64,000 nt of DNA from Streptomyces sp. NBC_01224 (GTDB taxonomy: Bacteria; Actinomycetota; Actinomycetes; Streptomycetales; Streptomycetaceae). Location: assembly GCF_036002945.1 (NCBI RefSeq), contig NZ_CP108529.1:2418001-2482000 (forward strand), given 5' to 3'. The notes beneath the pieces are model-generated. The model was not told the origin of the DNA and did no database searches. It saw only the letters and a program-made list of their open reading frames with translations. Below, one piece after another: positions 50,375 to 59,457 of this stretch (positions are counted from its first letter, which is position 1; each line of letters begins with the position of its first letter). The position numbers and the translations under genes were made by a program.

Positions 50375-50705
50375 TCCGCCAGGCCCGGCCACCGCACCGC
50401 ATCCAAACAGCGGACCATTGATTCACGCACCTCATCCCAAGAGCGGACCACCGCCCCAGGCACCGCGTCCCGATGTCGGACCACCAACCCGCACACCGCA
50501 TCCCAAGAGCAGACCACCGCCCCGCATCCGCCCTGGTCGGCCCAGCGGTCGCGGCCACATGCACGGGCAGGAGGCTCAGCCCCCATCCGCCCGCCGCCAC
50601 CGCACCCTCGACAAGCCCCGCATGGGCCGGTTCCAGCACGAGCCGCAGCACGGCCCACCACCACACCCCGCCGAGAACGAGCGCCGGCACCCATCGCCGT
50701 ACCAT
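50322..50705 (-). CDS. Small membrane protein with 33-bp repeat tail
   Basis: 127 aa. The first 55 residues, MVRRWVPALVLGGVWWWAVL then LRLVLEPAHAGLVEGAVAA..., look like a conserved small streptomycete membrane protein with one or two spans. GGAGGAGG precedes the ATG by 6 nt, a strong start. From about residue 62 the sequence is a tandem undecapeptide: RWSALGMRCAG, WWSDIGTRCLG, RWSALGMRCVN, QWSAVWMRCGG. The final residues are read antisense to the SDR. The repeat tail has probably expanded recently and carried the gene into its neighbour. Function unknown. Confidence 0.65.
   Translation of the reverse strand: MVRRWVPALVLGGVWWWAVLRLVLEPAHAGLVEGAVAAGGWGLSLLPVHVAATAGPTRADAGRWSALGMRCAGWWSDIGTRCLGRWSALGMRCVNQWSAVWMRCGGRAWRTTRAWLRRRSGGGSDRS
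50400..50531. repeat. 33-bp minisatellite, four copies
   Basis: A GGACCACC-type core recurs at 50413, 50446, 50479 and 50512, exactly 33 bp apart. Copies share ACCGCATCCCAAGAGCGG-like sequence with up to about 8 differences. Length is a multiple of three and is translated as an 11-residue repeat on the minus strand. Confidence 0.88.
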
Positions 50706-51086
50706 GGCTGCCTCCTCCGGCCGAACCTAGTCCGGCCCGCTCGCCCGGCGGGAGGGCGCACCGGTGCACCACCGGCGCGCAGTGCGCTGCCGCAGACCGT
50801 TGTGCGCTCTCCGCCCGGGACATCCGGGCTTGCTCCGGATCGCGGCTCCACCCGAGCCAGAGGCACTCAGGCACCCGGGTGCAGACCGCATCGAGACACG
50901 TCAGGCCACGTCAGACCGTGTCGGGTCACCCGTGATCTTTCTGATCGATGCCTCCTACTCGCAGTCTCACCCAGACACTCCCGAGCCGCATCCAGAACGG
51001 ACCACGCCCACCACCCCGGACCATGCAGGAGCCCCGGCCGCCCCTGAGGGGCCGACCGGGGCTCTGCTTCACATCGACCTCGCGGG
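50706..51086. other. Gene-free region before clgR
   Basis: 381 bp between the repeat-tailed gene (starts 50705, leftward) and clgR (ends 51087, leftward). The 3' third contains the clgR terminator (separate entry). Much of the rest is low-complexity C/A-rich sequence. No recognisable gene or RNA was found. Confidence 0.55.
51029..51064 (-). terminator. Terminator of clgR
   Basis: GAGCCCCGG at 51029-51037 pairs with CCGGGGCTC at 51056-51064; the intervening CGCCCCT/GGGGCCG arms also mostly pair. It begins 23 bp downstream of the clgR stop. Confidence 0.75.
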
Positions 51087-51470
51087 TCAGGCGGCGACGA
51101 CATCCACCGCTTCCGCGGGCGCCTTGATGGTCACCCGTCCCGTCGGCACACCTGCCACCGACGTCACGGAGACGGAATTGAGCATTGGACGTACCGGCAC
51201 AGGCACCGGATCGCCGGCTGCTGCCGACTCGGCCAGTTCGGCCAGCGACAGCTCATCGCTCACTTCACGCATGAGCTCGGACATCCGTACGTCAAGCGCG
51301 TCGCAAATAGCGGAGAGCAGCTCGGAGGATGCCTCCTTCTGCCCCCGCTCCACCTCGGAGAGATAGCCGAGCGAGACTCGGGCGGACGAGGAGACTTCGC
51401 GCAGAGTACGGCCTTGGCGCTGGCGCTGCCGACGCAGCACGTCACCAAGCAGGCGACGGAGCAGAATCAT
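51087..51470 (-). CDS. clgR: Clp protease regulator ClgR
   Basis: 127-aa XRE-type transcription factor. The first 60 residues are a canonical helix-turn-helix ([35 protein letters not shown]). The C-terminal tail ends VDVVAA; in Streptomyces lividans ClgR the two terminal alanines target the protein to ClpP, as I recall from published work. ClgR activates clpP1P2, lon and itself. The ATG at 51470 has GAGGAGGGAG close upstream. Its place before cinA-pgsA-rimO, near ftsK, mirrors the mycobacterial clgR locus. Confidence 0.94.
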   Translation of the reverse strand: MILLRRLLGDVLRRQRQRQGRTLREVSSSARVSLGYLSEVERGQKEASSELLSAICDALDVRMSELMREVSDELSLAELAESAAAGDPVPVPVRPMLNSVSVTSVAGVPTGRVTIKAPAEAVDVVAA

Positions 51471-51579
51471 CGGTGGCTCCCTCCTCGGACCGCGTAGCCG
51501 CATCCTTCACGCCCCACCGTACCGCCTTGCGCCGCGGCCGTGCGGGGAGCGATGTCGTGTTCACTCAGGGCTGCAAACA

Positions 51580-52089
51580 TCAATTCCCCCCGTTCTGTTC
51601 CGTATCCTGTGCGCTTGCATTCTTGCCGAGTTCGGCGGAGAGCAATGCCAGCACGCTCCGTACGCTCTCTCTCCGGATGTCCGCACGCCCGCCGTTCAAT
51701 CGCAGCGCGGTCACATTCTCCGCGCCGTCCGGCCCTGCCACCGCAACATAGACCGTGCCGACGGGTTTGCCGTCCTGCGGCTCGGGGCCCGCAACGCCGG
51801 TGGTGGCCATACCCCAGTCTGCCCCGAGAACACGGCGCACACCTGCCGCCATCTGCCGCGCCACCTCCGGGTCGACCGCACCGCGCTCCGCCAGGAGGAC
51901 GCCGTCGACACCCAGCAATTCCCGCTTCAAGGGCGTTGCGTACGCCGTCACGGACCCGCGGAAGGAGTTCGAGGCACCCGGTACGGAAGTCAGCTCCGCC
52001 GCGACCAGACCGCCGGTCAGCGACTCGGCGACGGCAAGAGTCTCACCGCGCTCCACGAGCAGCTCCAGCACCCGGGCCGCGGCAGTCAC
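51580..52089 (-). CDS. cinA: CinA-family nicotinamide-nucleotide amidase
   Basis: 169-aa C-terminal CinA domain (PncC type), predicted to deamidate NMN to nicotinate mononucleotide, or act as a competence/damage-inducible factor. The signature AVAESLTGGLVAAELTSVPGASNSFRGSVTAY and ATTGVAGPEPQDGKPVGTVYVA are complete. Start GTG 52089 overlaps the pgsA stop by 4 bp. The N-terminal MoCF-like domain of full-length CinA is absent, as usual in this phylum. Confidence 0.92.
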   Translation of the reverse strand: MTAAARVLELLVERGETLAVAESLTGGLVAAELTSVPGASNSFRGSVTAYATPLKRELLGVDGVLLAERGAVDPEVARQMAAGVRRVLGADWGMATTGVAGPEPQDGKPVGTVYVAVAGPDGAENVTALRLNGGRADIRRESVRSVLALLSAELGKNASAQDTEQNGGN

Positions 52090-52877
52090 CGCTCGGCCTC
52101 CGCCGAACCACGGACACTCGAGGCCCCGGCGACCGGCCCTGAACCCTCAGCAGCCCCGGACGCCCCAGGCCCCGCAGATCCTCCGGACGCCCCAGCGGCT
52201 CCGGCGGCCCCAGCAGCCTCCTCCGCAGCGGCGCGCTCGGCCGCGATCCCCTTGCGTCGCAGCACGACGGCCTGGCGCACGTAGTCGAGTCCCGTGACGA
52301 CCGTCAGCACGACAGCCACCGCCATCACCCAGAAGCGCAGGGTGGCAAGTGGACCGGTCAGCGCGAGGACGTACATCCCGACAGCCGTCCCCTGCGCCAG
52401 AGTCTTCATCTTCCCGCCACGACTGGCCGGGATCACCGCATGCCGTATCACCCAGAACCGCATCAGCGTGATGCCGATCTCGCGGAAGAGGATCACGCCC
52501 GTGACCCACCAGGGCAGATCACCGAGATACGACAGACAGATCAGCGCCGCACCCATGATCGCCTTGTCCGCGATCGGGTCCGCGATCTTCCCGAAGTCGG
52601 TGACCAGGTTGTATGTGCGCGCGACATGACCATCGAACAGGTCGGTGATCATGGCGATGGCGAACGCCGCCCAGGCGAACGAGCGCCAGGCCGGGTCGTA
52701 GCCGCCGTTGTGCAGGAGCAACATCACGAATCCGGGCACCAGAACCAGCCGCAGCATGGTGAGCAGATTGGCGATGTTCCACAGGCTGGCCTGGTTGACG
52801 GCCGCAGTACCCAGCTTGCCGCCGCGGACCGGCTTCGCGCCGGAGCCGCCTGCCGCGGATGCCGGGACTCCCGTCAT
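52086..52877 (-). CDS. pgsA: Phosphatidylglycerophosphate synthase-type PgsA
   Basis: 263-aa CDP-alcohol phosphatidyltransferase, expected to make phosphatidylglycerophosphate from CDP-diacylglycerol and glycerol-3-phosphate. The defining motif [12 protein letters not shown]...[10 protein letters not shown] has the D-x2-DG-x2-AR-x8-G-x3-D-x3-D pattern. At least five membrane spans. The N-terminus is Gly/Lys-rich and the last 45 residues are Ala/Gly/Ser low-complexity. Coupled to rimO (ATGA overlap, 52874-52877) and to cinA at its 3' end. Confidence 0.94.
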   Translation of the reverse strand: MTGVPASAAGGSGAKPVRGGKLGTAAVNQASLWNIANLLTMLRLVLVPGFVMLLLHNGGYDPAWRSFAWAAFAIAMITDLFDGHVARTYNLVTDFGKIADPIADKAIMGAALICLSYLGDLPWWVTGVILFREIGITLMRFWVIRHAVIPASRGGKMKTLAQGTAVGMYVLALTGPLATLRFWVMAVAVVLTVVTGLDYVRQAVVLRRKGIAAERAAAEEAAGAAGAAGASGGSAGPGASGAAEGSGPVAGASSVRGSAEAER

Positions 52878-54349
52878 CTGGCCGCCTCCACGAGCTCAGA
52901 ACACTCGGCCACCAGGTCCACTCCTTCGGTGCCCACAACCTTTGCCTCGACCATACGGCCGGGCACGAGGCCCTCGCGTGCGGTGAAGAGCACCTGGCCG
53001 TCCGTTTCAGGGGCCTGGTGCGCCGCGCGCCCCACCGCACCGTCCTCTTCGTCGACGGACTCGACCAGCACCTGCAGGGACTCTCCCAGGCGCTCCTCGG
53101 CGCGCTGCGAGGTCAGTTCCTCGGCCAGTTGCGAGATGTGCGCGAGCCGCTCCGCGATGACGTCGGCGTCCAGCTTGTTCTCGTAACCGACCGCCTCGGT
53201 GCCCTCCTCGTCGGAGTAGCCGAAGACGCCGATGGCGTCGAGCCTGGCGCCGGTGAGGAAGCGTTCCAGTTCCGCCAGGTCGGCCTCGGTCTCGCCGGGG
53301 AAGCCCACGATGAAGTTGGAGCGGGCACCGGCCTGCGGCGCCTTGCTACGGATGGTGTCCAGGAGCTCCAGGAAGCGGTCGGTGTCACCGAAGCGGCGCA
53401 TCGCCCGCAGCACGCCGGGGGCCGAGTGCTGGAAGGACAGGTCGAAATACGGGGCGACCTTCGGGGTCGAGGTCAGTACGTCGATGAGGCCCGGCCGCAT
53501 CTCCGCCGGCTGCAGATAGCTGACCCGGATCCGCTCGATCCCCTCGACGTCGGCGAGCTCCGGCAGCAGCGTCTCAAGCAGCCGGATGTCGCCGAGGTCC
53601 TTGCCGTACGAGGTGTTGTTCTCGGAGACCAGCATGACCTCCTTCACGCCCTGCTCGGCCAGCCAGCGGGTCTCCCCCAGCACGTCCGACGGGCGGCGCG
53701 AGATGAAGGAGCCGCGGAAGGAAGGGATGGCGCAGAAGGAGCAGCGGCGGTCGCAGCCGGAAGCGAGCTTCACCGAGGCGACGGGGCTGGTGCCCAGCCG
53801 ACGGCGCAGGGGCGCCCGCGGCCCGGAGACCGGAGCGACTCCGTCGGGAAGGTCCTCGGGGGCGGGGGCCGGTGCGGCCTCCTGTGCGTGCCCCGGCAGG
53901 GCCACAGCGGCGTCCTGCCGCTCGGCCGGGCTGATCGGCAGGAGCTTGCGGCGGTCGCGCGGGGTGTGCGAGGCGTGGATGCCACCGTTGAGGATGGTCT
54001 GAAGGCGGTCGGAGATGTCGGCGTAGTCGTCGAATCCGAGGACGCCATCCGCCTCGGGCAGGGCCTCGGCGAGGTCCTTGCCGTAGCGCTCGGCCATGCA
54101 GCCGACGGCGACCACGGCCTGGGTCCTGCCGTGGTCCTTCAGATCATTGGCTTCGAGCAGGGCATCGACGGAGTCCTTCTTGGCGGCCTCGACGAATCCA
54201 CAGGTGTTGACGACGGCGACATCCGCGTCGGAGGCATCCTCGACGAGCTCCCAGCCGTCCGCTGCCAAGCGGCCTGCAAGCTCCTCCGAGTCCACCTCGT
54301 TACGGGCGCAGCCAAGAGTGACAAGGGCGACGGTACGGCGTTCGGGCAT
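52874..54349 (-). CDS. rimO: Ribosomal protein S12 methylthiotransferase RimO
   Basis: Radical-SAM enzyme methylthiolating the conserved Asp of ribosomal protein S12, 491 aa. N-terminal UPF0004 cysteines ([36 protein letters not shown]), radical-SAM motif [19 protein letters not shown], and a C-terminal TRAM domain. A ~40-residue insertion rich in Ala/Pro ([22 protein letters not shown]) before the radical-SAM motif is typical of actinobacterial RimO. ATG 54349 is chosen for its normal N-terminus; the binding site is weak. A paralogue of MiaB in this same window. Confidence 0.95.
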   Translation of the reverse strand: MPERRTVALVTLGCARNEVDSEELAGRLAADGWELVEDASDADVAVVNTCGFVEAAKKDSVDALLEANDLKDHGRTQAVVAVGCMAERYGKDLAEALPEADGVLGFDDYADISDRLQTILNGGIHASHTPRDRRKLLPISPAERQDAAVALPGHAQEAAPAPAPEDLPDGVAPVSGPRAPLRRRLGTSPVASVKLASGCDRRCSFCAIPSFRGSFISRRPSDVLGETRWLAEQGVKEVMLVSENNTSYGKDLGDIRLLETLLPELADVEGIERIRVSYLQPAEMRPGLIDVLTSTPKVAPYFDLSFQHSAPGVLRAMRRFGDTDRFLELLDTIRSKAPQAGARSNFIVGFPGETEADLAELERFLTGARLDAIGVFGYSDEEGTEAVGYENKLDADVIAERLAHISQLAEELTSQRAEERLGESLQVLVESVDEEDGAVGRAAHQAPETDGQVLFTAREGLVPGRMVEAKVVGTEGVDLVAECSELVEAAR

Positions 54350-54422
54350 GGGCTCAAGACTACTTTGTCCCGGCACTCGCCCTGCCGTGCAGGGTTCCAC
54401 CGTCACACCCAGTGACAAAGCA

Positions 54423-54456
54423 GGCGAGCGCCCGGCAGGATTGCCAGGCGCTCGCC
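54423..54456. terminator. Terminator after RodZ-like gene
   Basis: GGCGAGCGCC at 54423-54432 pairs perfectly with GGCGCTCGCC at 54447-54456; the 14-nt loop holds an additional GGCA/TGCC pairing. It lies between the RodZ-like stop (54499) and rimO (start 54349), both leftward. Confidence 0.78.
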
Positions 54457-54498
54457 GCGTTGCTGATGCCGCTTGGGGGGGAACCGCGTGTGTACGGG

Positions 54499-55299
54499 TC
54501 AGCCGACCGCCGGGTCGCCCTTCGTGTACGAGAGCCGCTCGACCTGGCCCGGCTGGAACTTGTCCTCGACCTTCTTGCCGTTCACAAAGAGCTCGATGGA
54601 CCCGGCGTCACCGAGGACGAGGTCGACCCGCTCCTGGTCCTGGAAGGTCTTGGACTGGCCCTGCAGCAGCAGCCCGTCGAAGAGCAGCCGCCCGTTGTGG
54701 TCCTTGGCGGAGATCCAGCTTTTGCCCTGGCTGGCGCTGAGCTTCACCGTCACCTTGTCCCTGGGCGCCGCGGCGATGGCACTGTCGGAGGGCTGCGGCT
54801 TGGGGTCGACGGGCTTGTTGGTCTTCGGCTTGGGGCTCTTCGTATTCGGCGTCGAGCCCTCCGCGACCTGTGTGGTCGTGGAGCCGTCGTCGCCGCCCTT
54901 GAAGAAGGTGAAGCCGACGAATCCGACGACGGCGACGATCGCGGCGACCATGGCCGCCGTCCAGTTGGGCCGACGGGGTTCGGAACGGATTCTCTCGGCC
55001 TCGAACAGCGGCGCCGCGGGCGTGGGTGCGGGACGGCCGCCGTGCTCGGCGTCGTACTGCGAAACCAGCGGTTCCGGATCGGTCCCGACGGCACGCGCCA
55101 AGGTACGGATATGGCCGCGCGCATACACGTCGCCGCCACAGCGGGAGAAGTCGTCCTCTTCGATCGCGTGCACGATGGGGATGCGCACCCGGGTGGACGA
55201 ACTGATCTCTTCGACCGTGAGACCTGCGGCGATACGAGCCTGCTGGAGCACTCGACCGATCGAAGGCCGGTCGTCTTCGGGGGAGTTGCCGATGGACAC
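54499..55299 (-). CDS. RodZ-like helix-turn-helix membrane protein
   Basis: 266 aa. The N-terminal XRE-type domain ([51 protein letters not shown]) is followed by one TM helix ([19 protein letters not shown]) and a periplasmic DUF4115 domain ([42 protein letters not shown]). A Pro/Lys-rich linker ([20 protein letters not shown]) joins them. RodZ links MreB to the wall machinery in rods; in streptomycetes a role in sporulation or wall growth is inferred. GTG start 55299. Confidence 0.86.
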   Translation of the reverse strand: MSIGNSPEDDRPSIGRVLQQARIAAGLTVEEISSSTRVRIPIVHAIEEDDFSRCGGDVYARGHIRTLARAVGTDPEPLVSQYDAEHGGRPAPTPAAPLFEAERIRSEPRRPNWTAAMVAAIVAVVGFVGFTFFKGGDDGSTTTQVAEGSTPNTKSPKPKTNKPVDPKPQPSDSAIAAAPRDKVTVKLSASQGKSWISAKDHNGRLLFDGLLLQGQSKTFQDQERVDLVLGDAGSIELFVNGKKVEDKFQPGQVERLSYTKGDPAVG

Positions 55300-55503
55300 G
55301 GGGGCGCCTTTCGAGCGTGAGCCACCTGCTGGGTGTTCAGTTTAGGGGGGGTACGAAAGGGTGGGGCAACCGGGAGGAAGGACTTTGTACGCCATCAGAC
55401 TCGAACGCCGTCCGATTCTCTGGGCCACCCCGAGAAGGACAATCTTGCCGCCCCTCCCTTCAAGTTGACGTACGACCCGACGAAACGGTTGCCCGTTCTT
55501 CTC

Positions 55504-58284
55504 CTACGAAGCGGTTTCCCCGCGGATCAGTGCCAACACCCCGTCCAGCTCGTCCGGTTTCACCATGACGTCGCGCGCCTTGGATCCCTCGCTCGGCCCG
55601 ACGATGTTCCTCGATTCCATCAGGTCCATCAGCCGGCCGGCCTTGGCGAAGCCGACCCGCAGCTTGCGCTGAAGCATCGAGGTGGACCCGAACTGGGTGG
55701 AGACGACCAGTTCGGCGGCCTGGCAGAGCAGATCCAGGTCGTCGCCGATGTCCTCGTCGATCTCCTTCTTCTTGGCGGTGCCGACCACCACGTCCTCGCG
55801 GAAGACCGGCGCCATCTGATCCTTGCAGTGCTGGACGATGGCCGCGACTTCGTCCTCGGTGACGAAGGCACCCTGCATTCGGGTGGGCTTGTTGGCCCCC
55901 ATCGGCAGGAACAGACCGTCACCCTTTCCGATGAGCTTCTCGGCGCCGGGCTGGTCGAGGATGACGCGGCTGTCAGCCAGCGAAGACGTCGCGAAGGCGA
56001 GCCGGGAGGGCACATTCGCCTTGATCAAACCGGTGACGACGTCGACCGAGGGCCGCTGGGTCGCAAGCACCAGGTGGATACCGGCAGCGCGGGCCAGCTG
56101 GGTGATACGGACGATGGCGTCCTCCACATCACGGGGAGCGACCATCATCAGGTCGGCCAGCTCATCGACGATCACCAGCAGATACGGGTACGGCGAGAGC
56201 TCGCGCTCGCTGCCCTCCGGCGGTTTGACCTTGCCGTTGCGTACGGCCTGGTTGAAGTCGTCGATGTGCCGGTACCCGAACGCGGCGAGATCGTCGTACC
56301 GGAGGTCCATCTCCCGCACGACCCACTGGAGGGCCTCGGCGGCGCGCTTGGGATTGGTGATGATCGGGGTGATCAGGTGCGGGATGCCCTCGTACGCGGT
56401 CAGCTCGACCCGCTTGGGGTCGACCAGCACCATCCGTACGTCGTCCGGCGTCGCGCGCACCATGACCGAGGTGATCAGACAGTTGATGCAGGACGACTTG
56501 CCGGAACCGGTCGCACCGGCCACCAGCACGTGCGGCATCTTCGCCAGGTTGGCCATCACATATCCGCCCTCGACGTCCTTGCCAAGCGCGACCAGCATCG
56601 GATGGTCGTCCTCGGCGGCGTCCGCGAGGCGCAGCACATCGCCGAGGTTGACCATCTCCCGGTCGGTGTTGGGGATCTCGATGCCGACCGCCGACTTACC
56701 CGGGATCGGGGAGATGATCCGGACGTCGGGACTGGCGACGGCGTATGCGATGTTCTTGGCGAGCGCGGTGATCCGCTCGACCTTCACCGCGGGACCGAGC
56801 TCCACCTCGTACCGCGTGACCGTGGGTCCGCGGGTGAAGCCGGTGACAGCGGCGTCGACCTTGAACTCGGTGAAGACGTTCGTCAGGGACGCGACGATCG
56901 CGTCGTTGGCGGCGCTGCGGGTCTTGCCGGGCCCGCCGCGTTCCAGCAGGTCGAGCGAGGGCAGTGAGTACGTGATGTCGCCGGAGAGCTGCAGTTGTTC
57001 GGCGCGGGCGGGCAACGGCTGGGACTGCGACCGGTCGGGCGCGGGCTTCGTCAGATCGGGTACGCCGCCCGAGGGCACCGCCCCCTTCTCCGGTTTCCCT
57101 CCCCCGTCGGCGGGTTCGCCCTCTCTGGCGCCCGGCACCGGCGTGCCTGGGCGTTCGCGCTCGACGGAGACGCCCTGGGTGAGGTCGGCGACGATCGGCG
57201 AGGGCGGCATGCCGTTGAGCACGGCCCCGTCGAGCGCGGCGGCCGCGGCGGCCGCGACATCCACCGCGTCCATGGTGCGGTTCATCGTGGGCTGCACGGA
57301 AGGCCTGCGCGGCCTGCGGCGCTTGGAGAGCGCGTCCGCCTCCGCCTGGTCGGGGGCGTACTCCGCAGGCGCTTCGGAGCGGCGTGCGGAGGAGCGGCGG
57401 GAGCGGGCGGGCAGCGCCTCGCGCCACTGCTCGTCGTAGCGCTCGTCGTCGCTCTCCTCTTCCGTGTCGGGGTCGTACACCGGGTCGAGGATGCCCAGCT
57501 TGGTGCCGAGCAGCCGGAGCCGTTGCGGAATGGCGTTCACCGGGGTGGCGGTGACGACCAGCAGTCCGAAGACGGTGAGCAGCAGCAGCAACGGTACGGC
57601 GAGGACCTCGCCCATCGTGTAGACCAGCGGTTTGGAGGCCGCCCAGCCGATGAGTCCGCCCGCGTCCTGCATCGCCGTGGTGCCGTCTCCCCTGCCGGGC
57701 GATCCGCACGCGATGTGGACCTGTCCGAGCACCCCGATGACCAGGGCGGAGAGCCCGATGACGATGCGGCCGTTGGCCTCGGGCTTCTCCGGGTAGAGGA
57801 TCAGCCGTACACCGATGGCGCCGAGCAGTATCGGTACGAGCAGATCGAGCCGGCCGAAGGCTCCGGTGACGAGCATCTCGACGAGGTCGCCGACGGGCCC
57901 GCGCAGATTCGACCAGGTACCCGCGGCGACGACCAGCGCGAGACCGAGCAGCAGCAGCGCGATGCCGTCCTTGCGGTGCGCGGGATCGAGTCCCTTGGCG
58001 CCACGCCCTATCCCACGGAACATCGCGCCGACGGCGTGGGCCGCACCGAGCCAGACGGCGCGCGCCAGGCGGTACACACCGCTGGTGGGCGACGGTGCCG
58101 GTTTGGGCGCGGCCGCCTTCTTGGCCACCGCCTTCTTGGCAGGGGCCTTCTTCGCGGGCGCGGTCTTCTTCGCGGCGGTCTTCTTCGCGGGTGCGGCTTT
58201 CTTGGCCGGCCCCGCGGTACGGCCGACGCGCTTCGCGGTGCCCGCCGTGCCCTGGGAACCCTTGCCGGACGTACGTGAGGCCAT
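55504..58284 (-). CDS. ftsK: DNA translocase FtsK
   Basis: 926-aa septal DNA pump. From the ATG at 58284: a Lys/Ala/Pro-rich tail of about 65 residues ([20 protein letters not shown]), four membrane spans (residues ~95-250), an acidic/Pro-rich linker of 200 residues, the motor domain with Walker [17 protein letters not shown] and Walker [14 protein letters not shown], and the gamma winged helix ([30 protein letters not shown]). The histone H1-like N-terminal tail could bind DNA. Located between RodZ-like and osaB genes, the standard streptomycete position. Confidence 0.95.
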   Translation of the reverse strand: MASRTSGKGSQGTAGTAKRVGRTAGPAKKAAPAKKTAAKKTAPAKKAPAKKAVAKKAAAPKPAPSPTSGVYRLARAVWLGAAHAVGAMFRGIGRGAKGLDPAHRKDGIALLLLGLALVVAAGTWSNLRGPVGDLVEMLVTGAFGRLDLLVPILLGAIGVRLILYPEKPEANGRIVIGLSALVIGVLGQVHIACGSPGRGDGTTAMQDAGGLIGWAASKPLVYTMGEVLAVPLLLLLTVFGLLVVTATPVNAIPQRLRLLGTKLGILDPVYDPDTEEESDDERYDEQWREALPARSRRSSARRSEAPAEYAPDQAEADALSKRRRPRRPSVQPTMNRTMDAVDVAAAAAAALDGAVLNGMPPSPIVADLTQGVSVERERPGTPVPGAREGEPADGGGKPEKGAVPSGGVPDLTKPAPDRSQSQPLPARAEQLQLSGDITYSLPSLDLLERGGPGKTRSAANDAIVASLTNVFTEFKVDAAVTGFTRGPTVTRYEVELGPAVKVERITALAKNIAYAVASPDVRIISPIPGKSAVGIEIPNTDREMVNLGDVLRLADAAEDDHPMLVALGKDVEGGYVMANLAKMPHVLVAGATGSGKSSCINCLITSVMVRATPDDVRMVLVDPKRVELTAYEGIPHLITPIITNPKRAAEALQWVVREMDLRYDDLAAFGYRHIDDFNQAVRNGKVKPPEGSERELSPYPYLLVIVDELADLMMVAPRDVEDAIVRITQLARAAGIHLVLATQRPSVDVVTGLIKANVPSRLAFATSSLADSRVILDQPGAEKLIGKGDGLFLPMGANKPTRMQGAFVTEDEVAAIVQHCKDQMAPVFREDVVVGTAKKKEIDEDIGDDLDLLCQAAELVVSTQFGSTSMLQRKLRVGFAKAGRLMDLMESRNIVGPSEGSKARDVMVKPDELDGVLALIRGETAS

Positions 58285-58535
58285 GGTGCCGAGGTTACCG
58301 GTGTCGACGGCCGTGAACACGTGTGCCTGCCGCTTCACCCGACCGTGTCGCTGTACAGAGGCAGGAAACTGACGTGTCCTCACGCCGCCGCGCCGCTGGA
58401 TGCCCCTGCTGCCGAACCGTCGAACGGTCGAGACGGCAGGGCAGTTGGGCCGAGCGTCCCGACAACCGCCCGTTCCTCGGCCTGAGGTCGTACGCCGGAC
58501 CGCTCCCCGCCATGGAGTCGCGGGGCAGTACGGCG

Positions 58536-59213
58536 CTACGAGGGAAGGACTGCCGCGCCGCTGCCGGTGCCGGGTTCCAGCGCGTCGAGTGCCCGGCGCA
58601 GGCCGGTCAGCTTGCGTTCCAGATGGGCGGCGGTGGCCACGGCCGCGGCGTCCGCCGACTCGTCGTCGAGCTGCTTGGAGAGCGCTTCGGCCTGCTCCTC
58701 GACGGCCGCGAGCCGCGCCGAAAGCTCGGCCAGCAGCCCTGCGGGCTCATTCTCGTGGCCCGCGCTGCCGTTGGCATCGCCCTCCAGTTGGAGCCGTAGC
58801 AGCGCCGCCTGCTCGCGCAGCTTGCAGTTCTTCATGTAGAGCTCGACGAAGACCGAAACCTTGGCCCGCAGCACCCATGGGTCGAACGGCTTCGAGATGT
58901 AGTCCACCGCGCCGGCCGCGTACCCCCTGAAGGTGTGATGCGGACCGTGATTGATCGCGGTGAGGAAGATGATCGGGATGTCCCGGGTCCGTTCCCGCCG
59001 CTTGATGTGCGCGGCGGTTTCGAAACCGTCCATGCCTGGCATCTGGACGTCCAGCAGAATGACCGCAAAGTCGTCCGTGAGCAGCGCTTTGAGCGCTTCC
59101 TCCCCTGACGATGCCCGTACCAGTGTCTGATCGAGCGCAGAGAGGATGGCCTCCAGCGCCAGCAGATTCTCCGGCCGGTCATCGACCAGGAGGATCTTGG
59201 CCTTCTGCACCAT
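58536..59213 (-). CDS. osaB: Response regulator OsaB
   Basis: 225-aa regulator. The receiver domain has [18 protein letters not shown], phospho-acceptor Asp in [17 protein letters not shown] and Lys in [17 protein letters not shown] predicted coiled coil follows ([23 protein letters not shown]) in place of a DNA-binding domain. ATG 59213 has AGGAGGAC 6 nt upstream. Together with OsaA it controls osmotic adaptation and development in S. coelicolor (SCO5748-5749). Lacking an obvious output domain, it may act through protein contacts. Confidence 0.92.
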   Translation of the reverse strand: MVQKAKILLVDDRPENLLALEAILSALDQTLVRASSGEEALKALLTDDFAVILLDVQMPGMDGFETAAHIKRRERTRDIPIIFLTAINHGPHHTFRGYAAGAVDYISKPFDPWVLRAKVSVFVELYMKNCKLREQAALLRLQLEGDANGSAGHENEPAGLLAELSARLAAVEEQAEALSKQLDDESADAAAVATAAHLERKLTGLRRALDALEPGTGSGAAVLPS

Positions 59214-59457
59214 GGCCCGTCCTCCTCGCCCCGGAATTGCACCGGGCGCCGCCCCAGGGGACGACTCCCTTACGCCGTCCATCCTTGTGCCGGTCATGGT
59301 AGCCGCACCCCGCCCGTCACCACACCCTGTCACCGCGATGTCACTGTGCACACAACAGAAACGCGGTGGGGGACCAGAAGGTTCCCCGTACAGCGCCTTC
59401 TCACACCCCTGCGAGCACAGCCGCTCATCAACTCATCGCGATTCTTTCAATTAATGA

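Noticed and set aside
50400..50531. Possible CRISPR-like array
   Set aside because: Units are contiguous 33-bp tandem repeats with no spacers, translated as part of a protein tail.
55300..55503. Possible tRNA gene upstream of the RodZ-like gene
   Set aside because: A GACTCGAACGCC segment recalls a T-loop complement, but no acceptor stem or other arms can be paired around it.
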